Source: Bulleidia sp. (GTDB lineage Bacteria > Bacillota_I > Bacilli_A > Erysipelotrichales > Erysipelotrichaceae). From it: a DNA stretch of 28,915 nt. Below are positions 7,700 through 16,204 of the stretch, piece after piece. The first letter of the stretch is position 1; every line of letters starts with the position of its first letter. The stretch spans positions 1-28,915 of the forward strand of contig JAEDEK010000008.1 of assembly GCA_016293365.1 (NCBI GenBank), read 5' to 3'. Position numbers and translations under genes: made by a program. The notes beneath the pieces are model-generated. The model had not been told where the DNA came from and did not search any database. It saw only the letters and a program-made list of their open reading frames with translations.

Positions 7700-8355
7700 A
7701 AGTACTCCTTCTGAAAAAGATCAATCACTTCACCAAGATGATTCACTTCATGATTCATACAGGAAATCATCTCATCATCCTTGGGAATGGTATCTTCCAC
7801 AAATACGGAAGTCATGCCTGCAGCAAAAGCTGCCACAATCCCCTGTCTGGAATCTTCCAGAACCAGACATTCCTGCGGCTGTACGCCAAGAGTCTTTGCA
7901 CCAGCAAGAAAAATATCCGGTGCCGGTTTACCACGTCTTACCATGTTTCCTCCGATAATCGCATCAAACGGCAGTGAAACAGATACAGTGGATAACAGTG
8001 TCTGAACATAGTCGTAATTGGAAGAGGAACATACCGCAATCCTGATACCATGTTCATGCAGCCACAGTACAAGTTCCACCATACCCTTTTTATTCAGTGC
8101 ATCCTTTTCAAAGGATGCCCAATAGGAAAGATCAAATCTCTTTGCACGCATTGCCATGGCAATGTCTTTCAGATGTGGTGTTTCTTTTTCATATGGTGTC
8201 ATGTCGACACCTCGTGCTCCGGTGATTGCCTTGAAGAAATCATCCGACAGCGTTTCATGATATTTACACGCTTCCTGTCTCCACAGATCCTGAGACACCT
8301 GTTCGGTATTGAACATCAGTCCATCACAATCAAAAAGTACAGCTTTGATTTTCAT
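7696..8355 (-). CDS. HAD-superfamily hydrolase, beta-phosphoglucomutase-like subgroup
   Basis: A 219-residue haloacid dehalogenase-type phosphatase or mutase. Motif I is LFDCDGLMFNTE (about 7-18), with the nucleophile Asp and the acid/base Asp two residues later. Motif II is VCSSSNYDYV. Motif III is the Lys in RRGKPAPDIFL. Motif IV is VLEDSRQGIVAAFAAGM. The insertion between motifs I and II is the alpha-helical cap of the phosphoglucomutase/phosphatase subgroup. Substrate cannot be read from the sequence. It heads the HAD-murL-murD2-recJ group, with a GGAGG site at 8366-8362. A role in cell-wall precursor metabolism is possible from context only. The upstream terminator runs directly into this ribosome-binding site. 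Confidence 0.88.
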   Translation of the reverse strand: MKIKAVLFDCDGLMFNTEQVSQDLWRQEACKYHETLSDDFFKAITGARGVDMTPYEKETPHLKDIAMAMRAKRFDLSYWASFEKDALNKKGMVELVLWLHEHGIRIAVCSSSNYDYVQTLLSTVSVSLPFDAIIGGNMVRRGKPAPDIFLAGAKTLGVQPQECLVLEDSRQGIVAAFAAGMTSVFVEDTIPKDDEMISCMNHEVNHLGEVIDLFQKEYL

Positions 8356-8366
8356 GTATTACCTCC

Positions 8367-8395
8367 AAAAACAACAGCAGTTGTCCTGCTGTTGT
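8367..8395 (-). terminator. Terminator after secDF, abutting the next gene's ribosome-binding site
   Basis: A perfect ten-base stem, ACAACAGCAG (8371-8380) with CTGCTGTTGT (8386-8395), and a five-base loop. On the minus strand it is followed by five T and then immediately by GGAGG of the HAD gene. There is no room for a promoter between the two. Confidence 0.85.
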
Positions 8396-8409
8396 TTATT
8401 ATACCCGAA

Positions 8410-10716
8410 TTATGCGTTAATTCCTTTGATAGTATACTCATCAAGGATTTCTTTTTTTTCTGTCTTTGTCTTCTTCTGTTTTGGTGAAGTGGATTTACCC
8501 TTCTTGCGCAGTGTTCTCCAGACTGTCGGAGCGACAAAAATCGAGGAGAATGTACCTGCAATCAGACCGACAAACATCGCAATATTGAATGTGAAGATGG
8601 AACGGGAACCGATCAGAAGCAGTAAGATGACAGGAAGAAGTGTTGTCAGGGATCCGTTGATCATCATATTGAATGTCTGATCAACAGATGTGTTGACAAC
8701 AGCATCGTATTCTTCAGCACGCATTGTGGATGCATTTCTTCCTTCCATGTTTTCTCTGATACGGTCAAAGACGATAATGGAGTTATTGATGGAATAACCG
8801 ATGATCGTCAGAAGTACGGATACAAGATCCGTATTGACTTCCATTCTGAAAATCGCAAAGAAGGAAAGAACAATCAGTACGTCATGAATCAGAGCTGACA
8901 GACATCCGATCGCATAGTCAAATTCATAACGGATTGTAATATATGCCAGCATCGCAATCCATGCCACAAGTGTCAGGATAACTGCATTTCTGACAAGGTC
9001 ACGTCCAACCACAGGAGTAACTACGTTATCACCTGGTTCAATGCCGAAAGTTTTTTCTAGGTCAGCCTTCAACTGCGTCAGTTCAGATGTTTCAATAGAA
9101 TCCTTTGTGATGGCATATACTGTGTTATCCCCTGCTGACTGATAGGAGAAATCATCATAACCGAGCTTTTCCATTTCAGCCTGGACCTGATCTGTTGTCA
9201 GTGCAGTTTCAGAAACAACTGTCAGTTTTGTACCGGAGGAGAAATCAATACCCAGATTGACAGGACCGTTACCGGAAACAGTCTGGAAGATGCCCATACC
9301 TGCAGCCGCCGCAATAATAATGACTGCCACAGTAATGATCTTCTTTGAAATACCTGTGTAATTGAGATTGCGTGTTCCTGTATAGAACTGGTTTTCGCCC
9401 TTGGAAAGATCAGGCATCTGAGATTTTCTGACGCCGAACCATTCCGGATGTGTATCACAGATGTGCGAAGCAGAAAGTCTGTTCATCAGGAAACGGGAGA
9501 GACATACATTGATGACCATTGTCATCGCAACAGTGACAATCAGCATTGTCGCAAATCCCTTGACGGAACCTGTACCCCAGATATACATGATCAGCGCTGT
9601 GATCAATGTTGTAAACTGAGAGTCAAAGATTGCAGAGAAGGAAACTGTCTGTCCCTGGCTGATAGCATTTGGTACGGAATGACCTTTGTACAGTTCCTGT
9701 CTGATTCTTTCAAAGTAAATGATATTGACGTCAACTGTCATACCTACGCCAAGCACAAGTGCGCCGATTCCGGACAGTGTGAATACTGCACCGATCGCAG
9801 AATACAGTCCGAAAACAGCCCACAGATATGCCACAAGCATGATTGCTGCAAGCATACCTGGAACACGATAACGGATGATCAGGAACAGTGCAATCAGAGC
9901 CACACCGATCATACCTGCCATGGCAGTCTTTTCCAGGGCATCTGAACCGAATTCAGCAGATACGACATTGGAAGAGATTTCTGTCATTTTAACAGGAAGA
10001 GAACCGGAGTTGATGAGATTGGCAAGTGTTCTTGCTTCATCTTCAGTGAATCTGCCGGAGATCTGGCAGTCACCTGTAATTTGAGAAGATACCGTCGCTG
10101 CAGAAATATAGGCAGGTTCTTCCCCCTGATTTGCCTTGGCTGCTTCCGCTTTATAGCTTTCACCTTCTGTATAGTCCAGCCAGATGATCATGATGTTTTC
10201 GCCACTGGATTTTCCGGAAATTTCCTTTGTGATCTCTCCGAATTTTTCAGAATCCTTGATTTTGAGAGAAACAACCGGCTGACCGTTTTCATCATAGGCA
10301 AGAGTTGCGCCACCTTCACTGAGAATCGATGAATCAGCAAGTTCATTATCATCGACATCACGGAATGTCAGATTCGCTGTTGTACCAATCATTTCTCTGG
10401 CAGTATCCTGATCGGCTACGCCTGCCAGCTGTACACGTACTCTGTTATCCCCTTCCACAGAAATGGACGGTTCGCTGACACCAAGAACATTGATACGCTT
10501 GGATATGGAATTGATGACAGCATTCATGTCCATTGATGCACCTTCATTGAGCGGTTCTACTTCATACAGAATTTCAAAACCGCCGCGCAGGTCCAGACCG
10601 AGATTCAGATTGTCTTTGATTGTCGAAAAGGTAGTCGCTGTGACAATACCGATGACGACAATGACCAGACCGATCAATCCCAAAGGACCCTTTCTGATCT
10701 TTGTTTTTTTATCCAT
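8410..10716 (-). CDS. secDF: Protein translocase subunit SecDF (fused)
   Basis: A 768-residue fusion of SecD and SecF, the proton-driven membrane components that help SecYEG release and fold exported proteins. The SecD half begins with one membrane segment followed by NLGLDLRGGFEILYEV, the diagnostic D1 motif. It then has the periplasmic P1 domain (about 50-240) and membrane helices containing GVGMTVDVNIIYFERI. The SecF half restarts near residue 440 with a new membrane segment and NLGIDFSSGTKL, and ends with IGYSINNSIIVFDRIREN, the F4 motif. Twelve membrane helices are expected. A single-chain SecDF is usual in Bacillus and relatives. The ATG has AGGAGG, and the comN stop lies one base upstream, so the two are coupled. 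Confidence 0.97.
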   Translation of the reverse strand: MDKKTKIRKGPLGLIGLVIVVIGIVTATTFSTIKDNLNLGLDLRGGFEILYEVEPLNEGASMDMNAVINSISKRINVLGVSEPSISVEGDNRVRVQLAGVADQDTAREMIGTTANLTFRDVDDNELADSSILSEGGATLAYDENGQPVVSLKIKDSEKFGEITKEISGKSSGENIMIIWLDYTEGESYKAEAAKANQGEEPAYISAATVSSQITGDCQISGRFTEDEARTLANLINSGSLPVKMTEISSNVVSAEFGSDALEKTAMAGMIGVALIALFLIIRYRVPGMLAAIMLVAYLWAVFGLYSAIGAVFTLSGIGALVLGVGMTVDVNIIYFERIRQELYKGHSVPNAISQGQTVSFSAIFDSQFTTLITALIMYIWGTGSVKGFATMLIVTVAMTMVINVCLSRFLMNRLSASHICDTHPEWFGVRKSQMPDLSKGENQFYTGTRNLNYTGISKKIITVAVIIIAAAAGMGIFQTVSGNGPVNLGIDFSSGTKLTVVSETALTTDQVQAEMEKLGYDDFSYQSAGDNTVYAITKDSIETSELTQLKADLEKTFGIEPGDNVVTPVVGRDLVRNAVILTLVAWIAMLAYITIRYEFDYAIGCLSALIHDVLIVLSFFAIFRMEVNTDLVSVLLTIIGYSINNSIIVFDRIRENMEGRNASTMRAEEYDAVVNTSVDQTFNMMINGSLTTLLPVILLLLIGSRSIFTFNIAMFVGLIAGTFSSIFVAPTVWRTLRKKGKSTSPKQKKTKTEKKEILDEYTIKGINA

Positions 10717-10717
10717 G

Positions 10718-11008
10718 TTAATTCCTCCTGATCAAGTCCGCATAATCACTGAGCGTTTCATGACGGCTGTTGATGACACTTTTTGTCGCCATAAAACGGA
10801 CGATATCATTGGCTGTGACGGATAATACTGCGTCGACTGCCTGATTCAGTTGAGATGGAACTTCTCTTTTCCATAGATACTGTCGGAGATAATCCTCCAG
10901 ATTTTCATACTGCAGGGAAGGTAACTGATCGCATCTGAGTTCTGTCAGCTTAAGAACCATGACAAGCTGAATCATTGTGTTTTCCGTATCAAATACTGTT
11001 TCAGTCAT
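10718..11008 (-). CDS. comN: ComN-like post-transcriptional regulator domain protein
   Basis: A small soluble protein of 96 residues. It resembles the ComN (YrzD) family, whose Bacillus member sits beside secDF and affects comE mRNA. Visible features are a helical segment LKLTELRCDQLPSLQYENLEDYLRQYLW (aligned in part) and VDAVLSVTANDIVRFMATKS, which corresponds to the family's conserved VNDILTLSVNDYMNWL-like block. The ATG at 11008 has AGGAGG at the right distance; an in-frame TTG at 11023 overlaps that site and is rejected. The gene is directly upstream of secDF and one base from it. The family call is by position and a short motif, so moderate certainty. The role here is unknown, as no competence genes are in view. 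Confidence 0.75.
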   Translation of the reverse strand: MTETVFDTENTMIQLVMVLKLTELRCDQLPSLQYENLEDYLRQYLWKREVPSQLNQAVDAVLSVTANDIVRFMATKSVINSRHETLSDYADLIRRN

Positions 11009-11029
11009 TCTTCCTCCTGACAAAGAATG

Positions 11030-11038
11030 ATTATAACA
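11030..11038 (-). promoter_or_regulatory. Extended -10 promoter for comN-secDF
   Basis: TGTTATAAT at 11038-11030 is a full TGN extended -10. No good -35 is visible. It lies just upstream of the comN ribosome-binding site and downstream of the mraY terminator. Confidence 0.6.
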
Positions 11039-11133
11039 AATTATTCATATGTTTTATCCATGAATTCCAAAGAATTATGTGATCGTACCTGTTTTGTGAA
11101 AACAGAAGTATTATTTTTCCATATATTTCAATA

Positions 11134-11163
11134 TACGATAAAAAAAGCCACCATGTGGTGACT
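11134..11163 (-). terminator. Terminator of the mraZ-mraY operon
   Basis: Minus-strand hairpin AGTCACC / GGTGGCT with the loop ACAT, followed by seven T. It starts directly after the mraY stop codon and ends the division and cell-wall operon. Confidence 0.85.
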
Positions 11164-12144
11164 TTATCCTAATGCAACAAAGAAACCGATCGTTGCAAAT
11201 ACAGCTTCAACAATCCAGAACATTTTGACGATATTGACTTCCATCATTCCTTTGATCCGGAATGCATAATGAATCGGTGTATAGACAAATACGCGTTTAT
11301 GGAATGTGCGTACCGAAATCTGCTGAATCAATACACAGACCGTTTCAATAACAGGGATACCTGCGATCAGGATCAGAGCAATCTCCTCTTTGAGAACCAT
11401 GGCAAGAGCCGCAAGAATTCCACCCAGTGCCAGCGAACCGGTATCTCCCATGAATACACGCGCAGGTTTCTTATTGAAATGCAGATATCCCAGCAATGCT
11501 CCAATCAGACACAGGATCAGCAGAACCAGATTGAATTCCTGACGCATCCAGGCAAGCAATGCAAATGGAACCAGGGCAATCAATGTCACCCCTGCCGCCA
11601 GACCATCCATACCATCGGTCAGATTGACCGCATTGGAAGAACCGGAGAACATGAATAACGCAAGAACGGCATAACCCCATCCAAGATTCAACGAAATATC
11701 CGTAAAAGGAATCGTTACCGTAAGATCACTTTTTTGATACAGCAGGAATACCAGCACAGCAAGCACCACCTGCATTCCAAACTTCTGACCAGGTTTCAGA
11801 CCGTCATTGTTTTTTCTGACAGCAATCAGCCAGTCATCAACAAAACCGATCAGACCATAGCCGACAAATGCAACAATGGTGATCAGATACTTTTCATCCA
11901 TCAGGACATTAACCCCTGAAAGCAATGAAGCAAGAAGCGATACAACCACCGGTACGACGATAAAGAGAATTCCACCCATGATCGGTGTACCGGCTTTTTT
12001 CTGATCATCCGCCAGGGCATATTCACTGACTGTCTGTTTCAGTGACAGTTTTTTCAGATATTCAATCAGTTCCGGCATAGCCATCAGCACAAGGCCAAGG
12101 CTCATCAGAAAACAGCCGGAAAGAGTCAGTATATTACTCATCAT
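11164..12144 (-). CDS. mraY: Phospho-N-acetylmuramoyl-pentapeptide transferase
   Basis: Integral membrane enzyme that transfers phospho-MurNAc-pentapeptide to undecaprenyl phosphate, giving lipid I. About 326 residues and around ten membrane helices. Diagnostic parts are KKAGTPIMGGILF near the N terminus, FVDDWLIAVRKNNDGL (the DD pair), NAVNLTDGMDGLAAG and ARVFMGDTGSLALGG. The HHH-like loop near the C terminus is represented by VYTPIHYAFRIKGM. The frame runs up to 12192, but the ATG at 12144 has GAGGTGG four bases away and gives a normal length. It is the last gene of its cluster. Unlike in Bacillus, no murD, ftsW or murG follows. Confidence 0.96.
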   Translation of the reverse strand: MMSNILTLSGCFLMSLGLVLMAMPELIEYLKKLSLKQTVSEYALADDQKKAGTPIMGGILFIVVPVVVSLLASLLSGVNVLMDEKYLITIVAFVGYGLIGFVDDWLIAVRKNNDGLKPGQKFGMQVVLAVLVFLLYQKSDLTVTIPFTDISLNLGWGYAVLALFMFSGSSNAVNLTDGMDGLAAGVTLIALVPFALLAWMRQEFNLVLLILCLIGALLGYLHFNKKPARVFMGDTGSLALGGILAALAMVLKEEIALILIAGIPVIETVCVLIQQISVRTFHKRVFVYTPIHYAFRIKGMMEVNIVKMFWIVEAVFATIGFFVALG

Positions 12145-12163
12145 AATTCCACCTCGCATTCTA

Positions 12164-12192
12164 ATTATATGGCTGTCAGTTTCCGAAGACAA
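12164..12192 (-). promoter_or_regulatory. Possible internal promoter for mraY
   Basis: TTGTCT (12192-12187), a 17-base spacer and TATAAT (12169-12164). The -35 lies in the last codons of the penicillin-binding protein gene. It would start a very short leader carrying the GAGGTGG site. This is a sequence match only. Confidence 0.45.
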
Positions 12193-14377
12193 CCTGGATC
12201 ACTGTTCCCTTTGTTACAACAGTACCGGCGGGAACAGACTGTGATGTTACCACACCTTCCCCACTCAGTTCAAATCCAAAGCCCGTGATCGACCACAATG
12301 CCGCAACATCCTTACGTGTCCATCCAGTCAGATCCGGCATTTCAAATGAACTTGTATCGGTCAGAAGGAAGACCCGATCTCCTGTCGTCAGCGTATCAGA
12401 AGTCTTCGGATATTGATCAATCACATTTCTGCCACCACCCAGAACTGTCAGCTGCGTGTTGGAACCATCCAGCTGTTTTACAGAATAATCAACCGTATGA
12501 TTCAATAATGACGGCATCTGTGTTTCAACAAGCTCCACATCTTTATTTTGATCTGTTGTGACAGCCGTAACACTGGAACTATCACCACTGAATCCATATA
12601 CCTGTGCAATTTTACGCAGAAGTGATTTCTGCGGTTCCGTATAGGTAACCATCTGGACGGTATAGGCTGCATCAAAAGCATAATAGACAAGTACCTTTGG
12701 ATCATCTGCAGGCATGGCAAGCATGACGGATGCAATGTTTCTTCCTGCTTCGTATTTACCGTCATTTCCTGCAACTTCAGCCGTACCGGTCTTTCCCATC
12801 AACTCACATTCCGGTATTTTATAGAATCGGGCTGGACCATCAGACCTGTTGACAACATCATACAGAATGGATTGAATCTGCTGTGCGGTTTCTTCCGTAA
12901 TCGGATTTCCGGTTACATCCGTTTCCGCCTGGTAGATGACATTGGAACTGTCATATGGATCACGGATGGATTCCACAAAATACGGTTTTACCATTGTACC
13001 GTCAGAAAAGATTGCAGAATATGCCTGAAACATCTGCAGCATCGTAACCGTACTACCCTGTCCATAGGATAAGGAAAGCTTATCCGCAGGCCATGTGAAC
13101 TGTTTGATTCCGGCACTTTCCGGAAGTCCATCGGTATCTACCTTCTGAAAGAATCCGAAATCCTGCAGATACTGTTCATACACAGCAGGTGTGATATATT
13201 CCGTTTCAATCGTAGCAGCAACGGTATTCAGGGAGTAGACAAGACCATCATCCAAAGTAACAGTCCCCCACTTTTTCTGGCTGGCATTGTAAATACATGC
13301 ACCCATCGAATTTTCCTTGCTTGTCTTGGATGGATTATTATCCGCATCCGATGTCCAGCAGAATTCATTACCATCCGCAAGTGCGCTGCCATCATATTTC
13401 CCTTCATTGATTGCTGCAGCCCAGTCAAAGGTCTTCATTGTAGATCCCGGTTCAAAAGCCGACTGGGAACCGATGTTGTTGTAGTTTGTGATGTTTTCCA
13501 GACTGTTTGGATCAAAAGAAGGCGACTGTCCCCAGGCAATGACCTTCCCGGTATCGATTTCCATGACACCACCCCATACAGACGTGGCATTGAATTTCTG
13601 TTCTGTTTCCTTGAATGCTGTTTCCAGAGCCTGCTGAATACCGGCATCCAGGGTCAGATACACATCATTACCATTGATCGCAGACACGGTTTCTTCTTTC
13701 ATGCCAGGAAGAACATAGCCGTTTTTATCCACCTGATAGACACGTTTTCCATCCTGTCCGGCAAGATAACTGTCCAGATACAGTTCCAGCCCCATCTGGC
13801 CGACCGTCGATCCGTTTTCATCCGCAATGGCATAACCAATCAGATTGGAAGCAAATGTATGGTTCGGATACAGACGTTGAATGGAATCTGTAAACTCAAT
13901 ACCAGGCAGCTCAAGTGCCTCGATTTCATCTTTTGTATTTTTGGAAAGGTTTCTTCCGGCACTGCCAAGCTCTGTCTGATATATATCCTGACTCAATAAC
14001 GCCAGTACCTTGTCATAATCGATGAGAAGTATTTTTGATAAGGCAGAAGCTGTTGCCTCCTTGTCCTTGACATAGGTGATTTCACCATCAATCGACGGTC
14101 TGTTTTCATCCAGAATGCAGACAATGTTATATGTTTTGGCATCCTGGGCAATGACATTTCCGTTTCTGTCATACAGATTACCACGCATTGCCTTTGTATA
14201 TTCAACCACAGTATTGGAGCTGTCCACATAAGGGCTCAGATCTGTCTGGGAGTTAGGATGTACTTTTCCGATTGCAACGCAAAAAACATCGGCAACCAAC
14301 AGCATGATTGTCACCAATGTTATGATCATGATTCGAGATACTGTTTTTGTTCTTCTTTTTTTTCTTTTATTCTTCAT
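12176..14377 (-). CDS. Class B penicillin-binding protein with two PASTA domains (PBP2x/FtsI type)
   Basis: Septal peptidoglycan transpeptidase, 733 residues. A basic N terminus (KNKRKKRRTKTVSR) precedes a single membrane anchor (about 16-37). The dimerisation/pedestal domain starts at RGNLYDRNG (about 65-73). The transpeptidase motifs are complete: STMK (312-315), SLN (382-384) and KTG (529-531). Two C-terminal PASTA repeats follow: one beginning near MPSLLNHTVDYSVKQLDG, the second beginning MPDLTGWTRKDV and ending at the last residue. This is the layout of PBP2x in the mraZ-mraY cluster. It starts three bases after the ftsL stop. Confidence 0.95.
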   Translation of the reverse strand: MKNKRKKRRTKTVSRIMIITLVTIMLLVADVFCVAIGKVHPNSQTDLSPYVDSSNTVVEYTKAMRGNLYDRNGNVIAQDAKTYNIVCILDENRPSIDGEITYVKDKEATASALSKILLIDYDKVLALLSQDIYQTELGSAGRNLSKNTKDEIEALELPGIEFTDSIQRLYPNHTFASNLIGYAIADENGSTVGQMGLELYLDSYLAGQDGKRVYQVDKNGYVLPGMKEETVSAINGNDVYLTLDAGIQQALETAFKETEQKFNATSVWGGVMEIDTGKVIAWGQSPSFDPNSLENITNYNNIGSQSAFEPGSTMKTFDWAAAINEGKYDGSALADGNEFCWTSDADNNPSKTSKENSMGACIYNASQKKWGTVTLDDGLVYSLNTVAATIETEYITPAVYEQYLQDFGFFQKVDTDGLPESAGIKQFTWPADKLSLSYGQGSTVTMLQMFQAYSAIFSDGTMVKPYFVESIRDPYDSSNVIYQAETDVTGNPITEETAQQIQSILYDVVNRSDGPARFYKIPECELMGKTGTAEVAGNDGKYEAGRNIASVMLAMPADDPKVLVYYAFDAAYTVQMVTYTEPQKSLLRKIAQVYGFSGDSSSVTAVTTDQNKDVELVETQMPSLLNHTVDYSVKQLDGSNTQLTVLGGGRNVIDQYPKTSDTLTTGDRVFLLTDTSSFEMPDLTGWTRKDVAALWSITGFGFELSGEGVVTSQSVPAGTVVTKGTVIQVVFGN

Positions 14378-14380
14378 GTA

Positions 14381-14701
14381 TCACTCTTTCCCGGTTGTAT
14401 CGGTGATCGTGATAATGGAATCCTGGTTCCGTTTCATACCGTTGCTTGCAGCAATTCCTTCTACACGCTCACTGGAACTGAGTGTTTCAATATCAACCTG
14501 CAATGCATCATTCTGTGCCTGCATCGTCACAATATCCGCATTGATGGACTGAGTCCGTGTGGAAAGTGAGTTATTGTAGCTGCGCAGAAAAATCGCACTG
14601 AACAGATACAGTATACCCGAAAAAAGAAATAATGCTGAGCTTAATTTCAACAGGTTGATTCTTCTGTTTGTTTTTCTGTTTCTGTCAGTGTTTCTGTTCA
14701 T
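14381..14701 (-). CDS. ftsL: FtsL-like cell-division protein
   Basis: A small bitopic membrane protein (106 residues). It has a basic cytoplasmic tail (NRNTDRNRKTNRR), one membrane segment (about 19-40) and an outside coiled coil of about 45 residues with heptad-like spacing (NADIVTMQAQNDALQVDIETL). This is the FtsL/DivIC layout. Sequence identity in this family is always low, so the call rests mainly on shape and position: five bases after rsmH and three bases before the penicillin-binding protein. In this role it would link FtsQ/DivIB and DivIC to the septal synthase. Confidence 0.85.
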   Translation of the reverse strand: MNRNTDRNRKTNRRINLLKLSSALFLFSGILYLFSAIFLRSYNNSLSTRTQSINADIVTMQAQNDALQVDIETLSSSERVEGIAASNGMKRNQDSIITITDTTGKE

Positions 14702-14706
14702 ACAGT

Positions 14707-15642
14707 TTAATCCTTTATTCTCATAATGCCCCTCAGCTTGGCAGAATGTGATCTGTGGTTTTCATCCAGTTCTTCTTCTGCAGCCAGTATGGGCTTTCTG
14801 TTAATCAATTGGAAGGAGGCCTGCTCCATCTGTTCAGCTTTTACGGGTAGTTTCGGCTCAACAAACGGAGCAGAGGAATAATCTTTAAATGTGTTTTTGA
14901 CAATCCGATCTTCCAGGGAGTGGAATGTGATGACAGCGCATCTGCCGCCTTCTCTCAGCAGATCGAGGGCATCTTCCAGTCCTTTTCTGAGCGCACCAAG
15001 TTCATCATTGACTTCGATCCGCAATGCCTGGAACGTCTGCTTTGCCGGATGTCCTTTTTTCCGCAGTTCCTTATCTGGAAGTGCGCCTTTGATGACATCT
15101 ACAAGCTGGAATGTCGTGTCGATCGGTGCTTCTGCACGTTTTCTGATAATAGCGGATGCAATGGAGGAAGCATAGCGTTCTTCTCCATATTCCTTCAGAA
15201 TACGGATCAGCTCTCCTTTGTCACAGGTATTAACAACCATCCACGCATCTTTTTCCTGACTGCGGTCCATCCGCATATCAAGTCTTGCATCAAAACGATA
15301 GGAAAATCCACGGGTTGGATCATCGAACTGTGGTGAAGATACACCAAGGTCCATCATGATGCCATCCACTCTGTCAATCCCTCTTTCGTGCAGCAGCTGT
15401 TTCATGGAACGGAAATCACCGTGAATCATTGTAATGTGATCCAGATTCTCTTTCAGGTTCTCACGGGACTCCCGTAATGCCTGTTCATCTTTATCAAACG
15501 CATAAAGATGACCGTTCTTCAGTTTTGAGATCAGATAACCGGCATGTCCACCCCTTCCCAGGGTTCCATCGACATAAATGCCATCCGGTTTTACATTGAG
15601 CATATCCACTGTTTCATGCAATAGCACCGATACATGTTTCAT
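14707..15642 (-). CDS. rsmH: 16S rRNA (cytosine-1402-N4)-methyltransferase
   Basis: SAM-dependent methyltransferase (MraW) acting on C1402 of 16S rRNA in the decoding centre. 311 residues, the usual length. It starts HVSVLLHETVDML. The SAM-binding motif is DGTLGRGGHAGYLI (about 25-38). DGIMMDLGVSSPQFDDPTRGFSY and AVITFHSLEDRIVK are family signatures, and the end SAKLRGIMRI is characteristic. The ATG at 15642 overlaps the mraZ stop as ATGA, and GGAG lies within the mraZ tail. Confidence 0.97.
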   Translation of the reverse strand: MKHVSVLLHETVDMLNVKPDGIYVDGTLGRGGHAGYLISKLKNGHLYAFDKDEQALRESRENLKENLDHITMIHGDFRSMKQLLHERGIDRVDGIMMDLGVSSPQFDDPTRGFSYRFDARLDMRMDRSQEKDAWMVVNTCDKGELIRILKEYGEERYASSIASAIIRKRAEAPIDTTFQLVDVIKGALPDKELRKKGHPAKQTFQALRIEVNDELGALRKGLEDALDLLREGGRCAVITFHSLEDRIVKNTFKDYSSAPFVEPKLPVKAEQMEQASFQLINRKPILAAEEELDENHRSHSAKLRGIMRIKD

Positions 15643-16076
15643 GACAGCATCTCCGTCAGGCTTTCTGCCAGTTCTTCAAAATTTCCATCTGTTTCTTCTT
15701 CAAAAGCATCATATGCTTCCGCCGGCCAGATCTCAAAATGGTCGGAAACACCGACGATGACACATGCTTTGTCAATGCCGATGTCTTTGATCAGAAACTG
15801 TGGTAACAGGATTCTTCCCTGCTGGTCAATCGGACATGTATCCGCTTTACCGGTAATACGGCGGACGTAAGCACGTGCCGCCTTGTTTGTTTTCGGGAGC
15901 CTGTTCAGTTTATCAACCATTTCGTTCCATTCTGTTTCTGCATATGCTGCCAGGCAGCCATCCATCCACTCGGTTACGTAAACAGTTGTAGAAAGCTGAT
16001 CACGGAATTTGGAAGGCACGATCAGTCTGTTTTTTGAATCCAGATTATGTCTGTATTCGCCCATGAACATAACCAT
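15639..16076 (-). CDS. mraZ: Transcriptional regulator MraZ
   Basis: DNA-binding regulator of the division and wall cluster, made of two AbrB-like half repeats that assemble as a ring. 145 residues. MFMGEYRHNLDSKNRLIVPSKFR is the conserved first half (here split for length: GEYRHNLDSKNRL then IVPSKFR). The second half is TCPIDQQGRILLPQFL. The ATG at 16076 has GGAGG nine bases away. The promoter region directly upstream carries phased repeats that match MraZ operators, so the gene is probably autoregulated. Confidence 0.96.
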   Translation of the reverse strand: MVMFMGEYRHNLDSKNRLIVPSKFRDQLSTTVYVTEWMDGCLAAYAETEWNEMVDKLNRLPKTNKAARAYVRRITGKADTCPIDQQGRILLPQFLIKDIGIDKACVIVGVSDHFEIWPAEAYDAFEEETDGNFEELAESLTEMLS

Positions 16077-16080
16077 GCGA

Positions 16081-16116
16081 CACTTCCTCCCACTTCGTTA
16101 CACTTTCTACCACAAT
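16081..16116 (-). promoter_or_regulatory. MraZ operator: phased direct repeats
   Basis: Minus-strand boxes AAAGTG (16106-16101), GAAGTG (16096-16091) and GAAGTG (16086-16081) recur with an exact 10-base period. A weaker ATTGTG (16116-16111) continues the phase and overlaps the -10. The spacing and the RAAGTG(K) core agree with the MraZ boxes reported for a Mycoplasma. They lie between the start site and the ribosome-binding site. Confidence 0.8.
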
Positions 16117-16143
16117 TCTACCAATATCCGATGTTTCACGCAA
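16115..16143 (-). promoter_or_regulatory. Promoter of the mraZ operon
   Basis: TTGCGT (16143-16138), a 17-base spacer and TAGAAT (16120-16115), preceded by TGG, which gives an extended -10. The expected start is near 16108, inside the MraZ boxes. Confidence 0.75.
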
Positions 16144-16153
16144 GAAAAAAGAC

Positions 16154-16183
16154 AAAAAAAAGACATATTCCCAAGAATATGTC
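16154..16183 (-). terminator. Terminator after rpmF
   Basis: Perfect nine-base stem GACATATTC / GAATATGTC (16183-16175 with 16170-16162) and a four-base loop, followed by a run of eight T on the minus strand. It separates yceD-rpmF from the mraZ promoter. Confidence 0.9.
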
Positions 16184-16204
16184 CTTCAAATCCAATTTTT
16201 CTGA

